Shown here in pieces: positions 7,753-17,315 of a stretch of 64,000 nucleotides of DNA. The position numbers were made by a program, and so were the translations under genes. Positions within the stretch are counted from its first letter, which is position 1. Every line of letters begins with the position of its first letter. Source of the stretch: an uncultured Lachnospiraceae bacterium (GTDB lineage: Bacteria; Bacillota; Clostridia; Lachnospirales; Lachnospiraceae); assembly GCA_910578645.1 (NCBI GenBank), contig CAJTQI010000001.1, positions 62,001 to 126,000 of the forward strand, given 5' to 3'. Below the pieces are notes generated by a model. That model was not told the origin of the DNA. It made no database searches and was given only the letters and a program-made list of their open reading frames with translations.

Positions 7753-8697
7753 ATGAAAAGAATGTGGTTTATGGCAGGAGCAGAGACGGCGGTGGCGGTT
7801 ATAGCGTTTTTTTCTTTTCTTCACATGAAGACGCGCCCGTGGACAGGGGCGTTTCTTTTTGTTTTAGTCATCTTGAACTTGGTTTTTCTGATGCAGATGA
7901 AGCGGCAGCAGGAAATGTGGGATTTTTTGGTTGAAAAGAAACGAAAGAATAATATCCGCAAGATTGCATGGGATGACGAGGAAGCCGAGCGGTTAAATAT
8001 GTTACGTAAGCGGGTGGAATATACGGCGCTGCAAAGCCAGATTGACCCGCATTTTTTATATAATACGCTAGACAGTATACGGAGCCGCGCGCTTGTTGAC
8101 GGGAACAGGGAAATAGCGGTCATGACGGAATTGCTATCAAAATTTTTCAGGTATTGTATCAGCAGTGGAGAGAGCCTAATTAAAATCAGGGAAGAAGTTA
8201 ACCACATTCGGAATTATTATGGTATTCAGAAATATCGCTTTGAAGAGAAAATTGCCATGGAGATACGCGTGCCGGAAAAAGAATTGTTAGACGGATATAT
8301 TCCTAAAATGACGCTGCAGCCGTTGGTAGAAAATGCGATGATACATGGCCTTGAACGGATTACGGGGAAAGGGAAAATCACCTTGGTTTTGGAGAAAACA
8401 GGTCGGAAGGTGATGATATATATAGAAGATAATGGGGCAGGGATGTCGGCGGAACAATTGAATAAATTGAATGATAAGCTGCGCCAACCGCTGATTGATG
8501 CCAATCGGCAAAGAGGACGTCATTCAGGAATTGCATTGTCCAATGTGAACGCAAGGATTCGTCTTACTTGCGGGGAAGCGTATGGCATTCACTATCGTTC
8601 CGCTTACGGAAAGGGAACCCAGGCCGTACTGACTTTGCCCTATATTGATGAGTTTGAGCGGGTAAAATATAAAGACCTGTTTGAGACGGCTGGCTAG
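7753..8697 (+). CDS. YesM/LytS-type sensor histidine kinase
   Basis: A 314-residue membrane kinase with two transmembrane helices (about 5-24 and 30-48) and almost no external loop, so it may sense within the membrane or through a partner. The His_kinase motif QSQIDPHFLYNTLDSIR places the phosphorylated His at residue 100. The ATPase domain follows, with the N-box LVENAMIHG and the G-box EDNGAGM. The ATG at 7753 has GGGGGA at 7743-7748; the ATG at 7741 lies in that site. Most YesM proteins have a large external sensor domain, so this short form is unusual. It is probably the partner of the preceding response regulator. Confidence 0.9.
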   Translation: MKRMWFMAGAETAVAVIAFFSFLHMKTRPWTGAFLFVLVILNLVFLMQMKRQQEMWDFLVEKKRKNNIRKIAWDDEEAERLNMLRKRVEYTALQSQIDPHFLYNTLDSIRSRALVDGNREIAVMTELLSKFFRYCISSGESLIKIREEVNHIRNYYGIQKYRFEEKIAMEIRVPEKELLDGYIPKMTLQPLVENAMIHGLERITGKGKITLVLEKTGRKVMIYIEDNGAGMSAEQLNKLNDKLRQPLIDANRQRGRHSGIALSNVNARIRLTCGEAYGIHYRSAYGKGTQAVLTLPYIDEFERVKYKDLFETAG

Positions 8698-8785
8698 AAA
8701 GGCGGCAAGATGCTTCCGGCGATTCTTTGTACATAGTACAGGGAAGATTCCGGGAATGTATTACAGACAGCCGGAGGGAGAGGAT

Positions 8786-10147
8786 ATGCAGGAGATATTC
8801 CGGGTGGTGGATGGCCGGATGGAGACAGAGTTTTCCTGGACTTTAAACCATTATAACATGCATATATGTGAGGGGGAAATCCTCTACATTCAGGGTTCAC
8901 CGGAAAGCGGGCTGCATTGTCTGCTCGAGCTGTTCACGGGAGAAAGGATGCTGCAGGGCGGACAGATTTATCTGCGAGAATGCAGATGCGAGCCAATGAC
9001 GAAAGAAAGAATCCGTGAGGCAGGAATTTACACCATTACCGCGGAAGCGGATTTAGTAAAAGAACTCAGTGTGGCAGAGAATTTGGAAGTCATCCGTTGG
9101 GTTCCTTTTCCGTTGCGCTTTTTTAACCGGAAGGCTATTGAAAAGAAAGTGGACGGGTATCTGGAAAAAGAGGGTGTCAGCTTAAAAAGCGACAGTATGC
9201 TTGGAGAGGCGGACAGCAGCGGATGCCAGTGCCTGAGTATTTTAAAGGCGAAGATGCATGATGCGGCGTTGATTGTCCTGGATTGTACAAGGGGAGAGTA
9301 TGAAGGGAAAAAGGGAGAAAAACTGTGTGGGCTGATTAAGCGTTTGAGCAGGGAGGGCATTGCGTTTATCATCCTGTCGGAACATTTCCTGCCGCTTGCG
9401 GGGATGGCGGACAGGGTTCAGGTGATGCACAAGGGGTATGATTTGATGGAGTGGCATGGCATGAGCGAAACATTGAAGGAGGATTTCATTTCTCTTGGCA
9501 CAATCCACACCGGGGAAGAGAAAGAAATGCGCCATGCATCTTTACTATACGGTCTCTATGACTATGAATGGGAAACAGAAAGAGGACTTCTTGCTTATCT
9601 GAAACGGTTTTATGAGGAGAATCCATTGCTATGGCAGTATGTGGCAGGAATGGAGTGCGCACCTGGAAGTTATGGACTGGACGGTAAGCTTGCCATATTG
9701 CCCCGGGCGTGTCCTGACCTTCATTTTCGTACGATGGAGATTAGCGACAACATTATTATGGCGATTCCGCGCAGGATTTCCCATGGGGGAAAATATGGGT
9801 GGATTGACCGGAATGCAAAACAGTTAATCACAAGGCAGTTTTATGACATAGCCAAGGTGCCACAGGAAGTGGTATCTGTGGATGAATTGGACAGGGCGCA
9901 GCGACGGATTCTTTTTTTCTATCGCTTCGAAGTGGCCAAGCCAAAGACGATGTTCATAGACTGCCCTTATATTGGGCTGGGATTGGAGGAGACAGTACGG
10001 GTGCGCAGATACTTGGAAGGGCTGGCGAAGAAGGGAATACAGATTGTCTATTTTTCCCAGTCTATGGAGGAATTGCAGGAAGATTGCAGGGAAATCATTG
10101 GCAGCTATGACGGAAAAAGACACCAAAGTACCGGATTTTCCACCTAA
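8786..10147 (+). CDS. Degenerate two-domain sugar ABC ATPase homologue (pseudo-ATPase)
   Basis: A 453-residue protein that follows the RbsA/MglA layout of two ATPase halves but lacks catalytic residues. In the first half the Walker A position reads GSPESGLHC (37-45), so the Lys and Ser/Thr are replaced by Leu and His. The signature LSGGQ is reduced to DSSGCQ, and Walker B reads ALIVLDCTRG with the catalytic Glu replaced by Cys. In the second half no Walker A is visible and TMFIDCPYIGLGL again has Cys after Asp, although the following RRYLEGLAKKGIQIVYFSQS matches the RbsA tail. The frame is intact, with GGAGGGAGAGG before the ATG at 8786, so it is not a decaying gene. It lies between the YesM/YesN genes and the sugar importer. 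A regulatory or signalling role is inferred. Confidence 0.75.
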   Translation: MQEIFRVVDGRMETEFSWTLNHYNMHICEGEILYIQGSPESGLHCLLELFTGERMLQGGQIYLRECRCEPMTKERIREAGIYTITAEADLVKELSVAENLEVIRWVPFPLRFFNRKAIEKKVDGYLEKEGVSLKSDSMLGEADSSGCQCLSILKAKMHDAALIVLDCTRGEYEGKKGEKLCGLIKRLSREGIAFIILSEHFLPLAGMADRVQVMHKGYDLMEWHGMSETLKEDFISLGTIHTGEEKEMRHASLLYGLYDYEWETERGLLAYLKRFYEENPLLWQYVAGMECAPGSYGLDGKLAILPRACPDLHFRTMEISDNIIMAIPRRISHGGKYGWIDRNAKQLITRQFYDIAKVPQEVVSVDELDRAQRRILFFYRFEVAKPKTMFIDCPYIGLGLEETVRVRRYLEGLAKKGIQIVYFSQSMEELQEDCREIIGSYDGKRHQSTGFST

Positions 10148-10274
10148 GACAGAGGGTGGACGATGATAAAATAATCACATCTTCAAACAATATACCTTCG
10201 GAATATCAGCTACGAAAATATGCGTAAAGAATATTTGGAAGGTAACGAACAAAGAAAGAGGGAGGACGGATAGA

Positions 10275-11372
10275 ATGAAAAAACGTTTAGCGCTGTTGGT
10301 TGCAGCAGGTATGACAATGGCCGCACTGGTAGGATGCGGTAATGGGCAGGCACAGACCACAGCCCAGCCTCAGGAGCAGAATACGGAGGCAGATTCGGAA
10401 CAGGAGAATACGGAGGCGGCTTTGCAGGAGACGGATGCAGAAAGCGAAGAGACAGACGGGGCACCGGAAGAGGCGTCAGGGGACATCACTGGAAAGACAA
10501 TCGGATATTTGATTCCCGACACTTCGGAGAGTTTTCTGTCATGGCTTTCCAACGGCGTCAAAGAGAAATTCGAGGCGGATGGCGTCAAACTGGAAATTGC
10601 AGACGCGGCGGGCGATTCTGCGAAGCAGATTAGCCAGATAGAAAATTTTGCGGCTTCCGGGACGGATTTAATTATTGTTATGGCTGTGGACCCTACGAGT
10701 GTAGGTGATGCGTTAAAGCGGGCGCAGGAACAGGGCACATTGGTCATGGTGGCGGGAAGCGATACGGGTGTTTACGATGCGTCCATGATGACGGACCAGT
10801 ATGACGATGGATGCCAGATGGCCCAGATGGCGGTAACATGGATTGATGAGGTGTATCCGGATGCGGAGCCGGGCAGCATCGAAGTGGCAATCTTGGAATC
10901 CAGGGATACGCCGGAGGCAAGCCTTAGATGCGACGGCATGAACACGATTGTGGAGCTGAGCAACAAAGTGAGTGTGGTACAGACGGTCGGCGGGGTGAAA
11001 GACAATGCGACGGCACAGTCCGCCATGGAGAACATAATGCAGGTAAATCCTGACATCAAAGTCGTACTTTGCTATAATTCCGGCGGCGGCATGGGCGTTA
11101 ACGAGTTCGTAATGCGTCAGGGCTCCCCCGTATCTGACCCATCCAAATTCGCTGTATTTGCGTCGGACACGGACGAGGCATCTTTGGACCTGGTGGCCAA
11201 GTCTGCTACAGATGAGGCGGTTTTGCGAGGTATCATTAAGTTTGGCAGCAATGACTTGATTGGCGATACTTACAACCTGGCCAAAAAGATGATAAGCGGA
11301 GAGTCCTATGAGGTGATGAATCCGGACCCGCTGACGAAAGTGACGCCGGAGAACGTAGCAGAGATTCAGTAA
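10275..11372 (+). CDS. Sugar-binding lipoprotein of an RbsB-type ABC importer
   Basis: A 365-residue extracellular substrate-binding protein. It has a lipoprotein signal (charged MKKR, hydrophobic stretch, lipobox ALVGC with Cys21), then a Glu/Thr/Gln-rich linker to about residue 68, and then a periplasmic-binding-protein type 4 domain starting GKTIGYLIPDTSESFLSWLS. GGGAGG precedes the ATG. It is the first gene of a binding protein-ATPase-permease set. The ligand cannot be read from sequence; a mono- or disaccharide is likely. A terminator-like hairpin follows it, which would favour excess binding protein over ATPase and permease. Confidence 0.92.
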   Translation: MKKRLALLVAAGMTMAALVGCGNGQAQTTAQPQEQNTEADSEQENTEAALQETDAESEETDGAPEEASGDITGKTIGYLIPDTSESFLSWLSNGVKEKFEADGVKLEIADAAGDSAKQISQIENFAASGTDLIIVMAVDPTSVGDALKRAQEQGTLVMVAGSDTGVYDASMMTDQYDDGCQMAQMAVTWIDEVYPDAEPGSIEVAILESRDTPEASLRCDGMNTIVELSNKVSVVQTVGGVKDNATAQSAMENIMQVNPDIKVVLCYNSGGGMGVNEFVMRQGSPVSDPSKFAVFASDTDEASLDLVAKSATDEAVLRGIIKFGSNDLIGDTYNLAKKMISGESYEVMNPDPLTKVTPENVAEIQ

Positions 11373-11376
11373 ATGG

Positions 11377-11412
11377 AAAGGTTGCTGCAAAACTTTTTGT
11401 GGCAACCTTTTT
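11377..11412 (+). terminator. Terminator-like hairpin after the binding-protein gene
   Basis: AAAGGTTGC at 11377-11385 pairs exactly with GCAACCTTT at 11402-11410, followed by TT. It lies between the binding-protein stop and the ATPase ribosome site, so it probably allows partial read-through. Confidence 0.7.
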
Positions 11413-11450
11413 GGCTAAAAGGGTAAGCAGAGCCTGTATGGAGGTGAAAG

Positions 11451-12923
11451 ATGGAACCTATATTATCTTTAAGACATATTACGAAACTGTATCCTGGGGT
11501 GGTTGCTCTCAACGATTTCTCGGTGGAGTTTATTCCGGGGGAGGTACATGCCCTGTTAGGGGAGAACGGGGCAGGAAAGTCAACGCTCATCAAAGTGATT
11601 TCCGGTGCAATCGCCCCCGAAAAGGGTGAAATTGAGTTTAAAGGGAAGAAGTACGGCAAGATGACGCCGGCTATTTCCAGGGGGGAAGGAATCGAGGTAA
11701 TCTATCAGGAATTTAATCTGGTGGATACGTTATCTGTGGCGGAGAATATCTGTATGGGAGAACAGTACGGACGATTTGTCAATTTTAAGAGGATGGAAGA
11801 AAAGGCTGCCGGGATATTTACAAAGTTTAAAATTGATATCAATCCGAAAGTGGCGGTGGAGAGCCTTTCCACGGCACACAAACAGATAGTGGAAATTTCC
11901 AAGGCGATTTCTAAGAAATGTGATTTGCTGATTATGGATGAGCCTAGCGCGCCGCTTACGGTGAATGAAGTGGATGCCATGTTTGATATTGTGCGCGCGT
12001 TGAAAGCCCAGGGAATTACCATTATATACATATCGCACCGCATGGATGAAATTTTTACTATTGCCGACAGGGTGACGGTGATGCGGGACGGCGGGTTTGT
12101 AAAGACACTGTATGTGAAAGATACGGACAGGGAAGAGCTGATTAGGCTGATGGTAGGGCGTGAGTTGAGCGGCGTCTATCCGGCGCCGGAGAAAGTATTT
12201 GAAGAAGAACTGTTCCGGGTGGAGGATATGAGCGGAAACGGTGACAAGGACATTTCTTTTTCCTTGAGAAAGGGAGAAATATTAGGCTTGGCCGGTTTGG
12301 TGGGCGCAGGACGCACGGAACTTGCACGCCTTATTTATGGGGCGGACAAGGCTGAAGGAGGCAGGATGTACCTGGAAGGAAAAGAGATTTTTGTAAAGTC
12401 TACGTCAGATGCAATCCGAAACGGGATTGGCTTGATTCCGGAGGACAGGAAACAACAGGGGTGCTTCTTAGAGCAGAGTATCGAGTGGAATATCGCGTTT
12501 AACAATATCAGGAATATGTCCAAATCCGGGTTTGTAGACAGGAAAAAGGTGAAAGAGACATCGGAGAAATACTGTGAGATTCTCAGGGTTAAAACGCCAA
12601 GCCTGAATCAGTTGGTGAAAAATTTAAGCGGCGGCAACCAACAGAAAGTGGTAATCGCAAAGACATTGGCCGCGAAATCGAAAGTGATTATTTTCGATGA
12701 GCCTACAAGAGGGATTGACGTTGGTGCAAAACATGAGATTTATGAATTGATGTGTTCTCTGGCGGATGAAGGAATCGGTATTATTATGATTTCTTCGGAT
12801 ATGGAAGAACTTCTTGGGATGTCCCAGAGGATTCTTGTCATGGCGGAAGGAAAAATTATGGGTGAATTGGAAAAAGAAAAGTTCAGCCAGGAAACGATAT
12901 TGAAATATGCATCGAACTGTTAA
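11451..12923 (+). CDS. Sugar ABC importer ATP-binding protein (RbsA-like)
   Basis: A 490-residue ATPase with two fused nucleotide-binding halves, energising the sugar importer at the inner face of the membrane. The first half has Walker A GENGAGKSTL, a degenerate signature (LSTAHKQ) and Walker B LLIMDEPSAPL with switch His in YISHRMDEI. The second half has the usual degenerate Walker A GLVGAGRTEL, a strong signature NLSGGNQQKV and IIFDEPTRGIDVGAK. This is the standard RbsA/MglA pattern. GGAGG lies before the ATG. It contrasts with the degenerate homologue at 8786-10147. The permease begins 13 bases after the stop. Confidence 0.95.
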   Translation: MEPILSLRHITKLYPGVVALNDFSVEFIPGEVHALLGENGAGKSTLIKVISGAIAPEKGEIEFKGKKYGKMTPAISRGEGIEVIYQEFNLVDTLSVAENICMGEQYGRFVNFKRMEEKAAGIFTKFKIDINPKVAVESLSTAHKQIVEISKAISKKCDLLIMDEPSAPLTVNEVDAMFDIVRALKAQGITIIYISHRMDEIFTIADRVTVMRDGGFVKTLYVKDTDREELIRLMVGRELSGVYPAPEKVFEEELFRVEDMSGNGDKDISFSLRKGEILGLAGLVGAGRTELARLIYGADKAEGGRMYLEGKEIFVKSTSDAIRNGIGLIPEDRKQQGCFLEQSIEWNIAFNNIRNMSKSGFVDRKKVKETSEKYCEILRVKTPSLNQLVKNLSGGNQQKVVIAKTLAAKSKVIIFDEPTRGIDVGAKHEIYELMCSLADEGIGIIMISSDMEELLGMSQRILVMAEGKIMGELEKEKFSQETILKYASNC

Positions 12924-12936
12924 GAGGAGGATGAGA

Positions 12937-13887
12937 ATGAAGGCGATTGATATATTAAAGAAATTTACGATTATATTTGTCCTGATTGGACTGGTTATTA
13001 TTTTTTCTGTGATTAACCCGGTATTTTTTTCGGTTCAGAATTTTACAAATATCTTTGTGCAGCAGTCCTATGTGATTATTGCCGCCATTGGCCTTGCCTT
13101 TGTCATGATAAGCGGTGGTATGGACCTGTCCGTAGGCTACCAGATGTCATTAGTCGGCATCATGACGGCGTTGTCGATGATGTGGTGGAATTTGCCGATG
13201 CCCGCAGCCGTGATAATTGGCCTGGCAACCGGTATGTTTCTTGGAATTATTAACGGTGTGGCAGCCGTATCGCTGAAGGTACACCCGCTTATTGTGACGC
13301 TTGGAACGATGACGATTTTCCAGGGCGTTTCCTATATTATCTCCAATTCAAACCCTATATTCGGGCTGCCGGATTCCTTTAAATATCTCGGACAAGGATA
13401 TGTGATGGGGATTCCTGTCTGTGTCTTGATTATGGCTGTTATTGTGGCCTTTGCCAGCCTGATTTTGAATAAAACGTATTTTGGCCGTTATGTCTACGCA
13501 TTGGGGAGTAACGACGAGGCTGCCCACCTGGCAGGCGTGAATGTAAAGTGGATGAAAATCTGCGTGTTTATAATCAGTGGTTTCTGCGTGGCCGTTTCTT
13601 CTATTATATTGGTCGCCAGAGCCGGTTCCGCAACCAGCTCAACCGGCGTAGGTACGGAGTTTACTTGTATGACGGCTGCCGTTCTTGGCGGAGTCAGCTT
13701 CAAGGGAGGCGCCGGAAAAGTATGGGGCGTTATTACCGGCGTGTTGATTCTCGGTGTACTGTCCAGCGGAATGCAGATTATCGGCCTGGGGACGTATCCT
13801 CAGTATGTGGCGAAGGGACTTGTGCTACTTGCGGCAGTGGGATTTGATAATTATCAGAAAACGGCTAAAGTAAAGAAAGTATTGTAA
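12937..13887 (+). CDS. Sugar ABC importer permease (RbsC-like)
   Basis: A 316-residue integral membrane permease of the branched-chain/ribose type, with eight to ten hydrophobic segments (for example residues 10-30, 44-68, 75-110 and the final AKGLVLLAAVGFD). The characteristic GGMDLSVG loop and the A-L-G-S-N-D-E-A-A-H-L-A-G-V coupling helix are present. AGGAGG at 12925-12930 fits the ATG at 12937 better than earlier in-frame ATGs at 12907 and 12931. It completes the importer begun at 10275; no second permease follows, so it probably acts as a homodimer. Confidence 0.94.
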   Translation: MKAIDILKKFTIIFVLIGLVIIFSVINPVFFSVQNFTNIFVQQSYVIIAAIGLAFVMISGGMDLSVGYQMSLVGIMTALSMMWWNLPMPAAVIIGLATGMFLGIINGVAAVSLKVHPLIVTLGTMTIFQGVSYIISNSNPIFGLPDSFKYLGQGYVMGIPVCVLIMAVIVAFASLILNKTYFGRYVYALGSNDEAAHLAGVNVKWMKICVFIISGFCVAVSSIILVARAGSATSSTGVGTEFTCMTAAVLGGVSFKGGAGKVWGVITGVLILGVLSSGMQIIGLGTYPQYVAKGLVLLAAVGFDNYQKTAKVKKVL

Positions 13888-14067
13888 CCAGGATGTAACA
13901 TCCATTGTCTATGATAAACCTAACACAACATACCTGACCCGTATGCCTGACAAAAGGAAACTTATGGAGACCGGCTATTTGGAAATTAGACGGCTGCACG
14001 GTTGATATGGCATAGACATGCAGGAAAGGTATAGAATGCATAATAAAGATAAGGAGTGTCAAAGACC

Positions 14068-14769
14068 ATGGAAATCCTAAAAGTAGTCAATTTAAAGAAA
14101 TATTATGGCAGCGGTGACAATCTGGTGAAAGCGGTGGACAATATCAGTTTTACCATAGAAAAAGGCAGCTTCACGGCGATTGTGGGCACATCGGGAAGCG
14201 GCAAGACGACCTTACTGAATCTGATTGGTGGACTGGATTACGCCGACGGCGGGGAAGTCATCATAGACGGGCATTCGATTATAGGGATGCAGGAGGAAGA
14301 ACTGACAGTGTTTCGCCGCAGGAACATCGGTTTTGTTTTCCAGAACTACAACCTAATTTCCGTACAGAACGTATATAAGAATATTGTTTTGCCCATCAGG
14401 TTGGATGGCAGGCAGCCGGATAAGAAGTATATTGAGCATATTTGCGGACAGCTTGGCATCGAGGGGAAACTTGACAGATACCCGAACCAGCTTTCCGGCG
14501 GGCAGCAGCAGAGGGTGTCCATCGCCAGGGCAATTGCGGCAAAGCCTGCACTGCTCCTGGCGGATGAGCCTACCGGCAACTTAGATTCCAAGACCAGCGC
14601 GGAAGTTATGGGGCTTCTCAAGATGACATCCAGAGAGTTCCACCAGACCATCATTATGATTACCCACAATGAGGCGATTGCACAGCTTGCAGACCGGGTT
14701 ATTCATCTGGAGGACGGCAGGATTGTGGGAGAGCAGGAAGAAGGGTTTTCCGGAAAGGAGGCGCGGTGA
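14068..14769 (+). CDS. ABC exporter ATP-binding protein, MacB/LolD-like
   Basis: A 233-residue ATPase with Walker A GTSGSGKTTL, Q-loop VFQNYNLI, signature QLSGGQQQRVSIARA, Walker B ALLLADEPTGNLDS and switch His in MITHNEA. It belongs to the MacB/BceA/LolD group that pairs with FtsX-type permeases. A GTG at 14056 is in frame, but the ribosome site AAGGAG touches it, so the ATG at 14068 is preferred. Its stop codon overlaps the permease start. Together with the following permease and two-component pair it resembles peptide-antibiotic detoxification modules of Firmicutes; the substrate is unknown. Confidence 0.93.
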   Translation: MEILKVVNLKKYYGSGDNLVKAVDNISFTIEKGSFTAIVGTSGSGKTTLLNLIGGLDYADGGEVIIDGHSIIGMQEEELTVFRRRNIGFVFQNYNLISVQNVYKNIVLPIRLDGRQPDKKYIEHICGQLGIEGKLDRYPNQLSGGQQQRVSIARAIAAKPALLLADEPTGNLDSKTSAEVMGLLKMTSREFHQTIIMITHNEAIAQLADRVIHLEDGRIVGEQEEGFSGKEAR

Positions 14770-17315
14770 TGAGCCTTATGTTTCGGAACACAAATGCAGC
14801 GTTGGAACAAGAACTGGCGGCGGAAGACTATAAGGCGCATCCGGTGAGAAACCGTCTGGCGATTCTTGCGGTGGCATTGACGGCAGTTCTTATGGTAGTC
14901 ACGTTTACGGTGGGCGTTGGCCTGGTGCGGACGACGGTGCTTTCCCTGGGTGCGTCTCCGGGGCCTGGCGCGGACAGCAGTGTGGTTTATGGTGATGAAG
15001 AGATTCTTGGGAAGATTAGGCAATTGTCCCAGGTGGATTGGGCGGCATATGTAAAAAGATGCAGCAGTACGCGCCTGCATAACAAAGAGTTTGCGGGACT
15101 GGACGTGTTTCTTTACGCGGCGGACGAAGTGCATTATGATAAGAATATGATAGATTTGCTTTCGGGAAAGTATCCGGAAAATGCGGAAGAAATTCTGTTA
15201 TCCGATACCATGTCAAAATGTCTGGGACTGGATGAGGAGATAGGCGCTGGTTATACGCTTAAGGTAGTGATACAAAGAGGGGATGAGGAGGTCGAGCAGG
15301 AAATTCCCATGACAGTATGCGGGTATTACCGCAATCCTTTAAAAAACTGTGCGGAGGTTTACGAGGAAATCTATACAAGTAAAGCGTTTATCGGGACCTA
15401 TAATCCGGATATTCCGGCGGGACATGATACAATCTATGTGAAACTGAATAACTTAAACCCGCTCAAATTCAAGCATGACGTAGCGATGAAGCTGTACGAG
15501 GTGAATGAGGCCGTCGGTGGCAATGGTATAGGATTTAAAAACAGCGACGTGACGGTCATCACTGTGATTCCGATGCTTCTAATTGTCCTGTGCATTATGT
15601 TTTGCGGATACTTTTTCATCTATAATATATTTGATATCTCGGTTGTGAATAACATACGGTTCTATGGAGAGCTGAAAACAATCGGTATGACTTCTAAGCA
15701 GCTTAAACGTATGCTTTTCTGGCAGATGAACAGAATCGCTTTCTGGGGAATTGCAACAGGTGGGATGTTTGGGTGTATTACGGGTCAGATAGCTTCCGGG
15801 AAGCTTTTGGAGACGTTTGCAGATAATATTGCGATGTATTATAAACCGGCAGGCATTGCAGAGACACTTTTACTTGGCGCTATATTTTCATGGGTTACCA
15901 TTTTAATCAGTACCATGAAGCCGTTTAGGATTGCCAGCACGGTTTCTCCGGTGGAGGCGGCCAGGTACCGTTCCAGGCGGAAAAAGGGTGTGTTTTCCAT
16001 CGTATCGTTTGCCTTAAGCGGTATCCTGTTCCTGGTGGTGTACACAATATCCGTGGGATTTTCGGTGGAAGTGCAGATTGAGAGACACAATAACTCGGAG
16101 TTTCAGCTTCGGCATAAGGGGATTATGTGGGTACAGAATGAGCCTTATGTGCCTATCGGTAAAGAACTGACGGAAAAATTGCAGGATTTGGAGTTTGTGG
16201 AGGATTTCAAAACCTATTACGTTGCAAGGACGAAGCCGGACTATTATGATAACGGTGGGGTGAATATATATGAGACATCGGCGGAAATTACCAGGGACGG
16301 GGAAGTGGCGAAGGACCGGATTGCCTATTTAGAAAGCCTGTGTCCGGATGAGCTTGTGGAAGAGGCTGTCAATTATAATGAACGGGGCAACCTGCCCACA
16401 AGAGTGGCAGGGTTGGACGCTGAATGCCTGACGGATGAGATGGAATATTTTGAGGTGCTTGAGGGCAGTATCGACGCAGAAAAGTTTGCGGATGGGGACA
16501 GCATGGTCTATCTGCGTGATGGCATAGGGGATAATATGGGCCTTGGTGAAGAGATGGAATACCGGATTCATGCCGGCGACCAGGTGTCGGTTACCTTCTA
16601 TGACGATGTGGCAAAACGTTATGTGGATAAAAAACTGACTGTCATGGCGGTTGTTACCGGCCAGGATGTGTATGGCGTGAGCAACATGTATTATTCCAAT
16701 ATCTGGCTGGAAAAAGATACTTTCCGGAGCATTTACTCCGACTATGAAAATCTTGTCGGCGCAATCCGTTTTAACGGTGCAAATCAGACAAAGGACGGAC
16801 GTGCGCTTTCGGAACAGGAAAAGCAGGAGATGGTGGAGCAGGTTCTTAAGGAGGATGGCAATCTACAGTTGATGCTTAATTCTGTTTATCAGGATAGGGT
16901 ATACTTTACACAGATGCAGAGAACTGTTACGGTATTTGGCATGTTTCTGGTGGTAATTGTGGGACTGATTGGGATTGCCAATATGGTAAATACGGTGACT
17001 ACGGATGTGATGGCCAGAAAAGTAGAGTATGCCGCCATGCAGTCCATCGGCATGACGGGAAAGCAGATGCAGCAGGATATTTTCAGAAAGTATGCATTAT
17101 ATACATTCACGTCACAGGGCATTGCGATTGTGGCGGGCGCGGTAATCTGTTATCTGGTCGGTCAAGACGTTGTCTTTAATACTTCACTGTCCACATTTGT
17201 GCAGGCAGTCGGGATTTTCCTGTTGTTTTCCGTGGCGTTATGCGTTGTGACGGCACGGACGCTTACCCGGGTGATGAACCAAAAATCAGTGGTGGAGAGG
17301 CTTAGGGATGTATGA
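14769..17315 (+). CDS. FtsX-type ABC transporter permease
   Basis: An 848-residue permease with two FtsX-type domains. There is a first helix near residues 30-55, a large external domain to about 265, three helices (about 268-385), a helix near 410-430, a second external domain to about 715, and three closing helices (716-840). This differs from the single-domain BceB layout and is closer to permeases with two FtsX units. AAAGGAGG at 14754-14761 supports the ATG at 14769, which touches the ATPase stop. The stop overlaps the following regulator by four bases (ATGA), so the four genes 14.1-19.1 kb are translationally coupled. Likely role: export or sensing of a membrane-active compound. Confidence 0.92.
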   Translation: MSLMFRNTNAALEQELAAEDYKAHPVRNRLAILAVALTAVLMVVTFTVGVGLVRTTVLSLGASPGPGADSSVVYGDEEILGKIRQLSQVDWAAYVKRCSSTRLHNKEFAGLDVFLYAADEVHYDKNMIDLLSGKYPENAEEILLSDTMSKCLGLDEEIGAGYTLKVVIQRGDEEVEQEIPMTVCGYYRNPLKNCAEVYEEIYTSKAFIGTYNPDIPAGHDTIYVKLNNLNPLKFKHDVAMKLYEVNEAVGGNGIGFKNSDVTVITVIPMLLIVLCIMFCGYFFIYNIFDISVVNNIRFYGELKTIGMTSKQLKRMLFWQMNRIAFWGIATGGMFGCITGQIASGKLLETFADNIAMYYKPAGIAETLLLGAIFSWVTILISTMKPFRIASTVSPVEAARYRSRRKKGVFSIVSFALSGILFLVVYTISVGFSVEVQIERHNNSEFQLRHKGIMWVQNEPYVPIGKELTEKLQDLEFVEDFKTYYVARTKPDYYDNGGVNIYETSAEITRDGEVAKDRIAYLESLCPDELVEEAVNYNERGNLPTRVAGLDAECLTDEMEYFEVLEGSIDAEKFADGDSMVYLRDGIGDNMGLGEEMEYRIHAGDQVSVTFYDDVAKRYVDKKLTVMAVVTGQDVYGVSNMYYSNIWLEKDTFRSIYSDYENLVGAIRFNGANQTKDGRALSEQEKQEMVEQVLKEDGNLQLMLNSVYQDRVYFTQMQRTVTVFGMFLVVIVGLIGIANMVNTVTTDVMARKVEYAAMQSIGMTGKQMQQDIFRKYALYTFTSQGIAIVAGAVICYLVGQDVVFNTSLSTFVQAVGIFLLFSVALCVVTARTLTRVMNQKSVVERLRDV

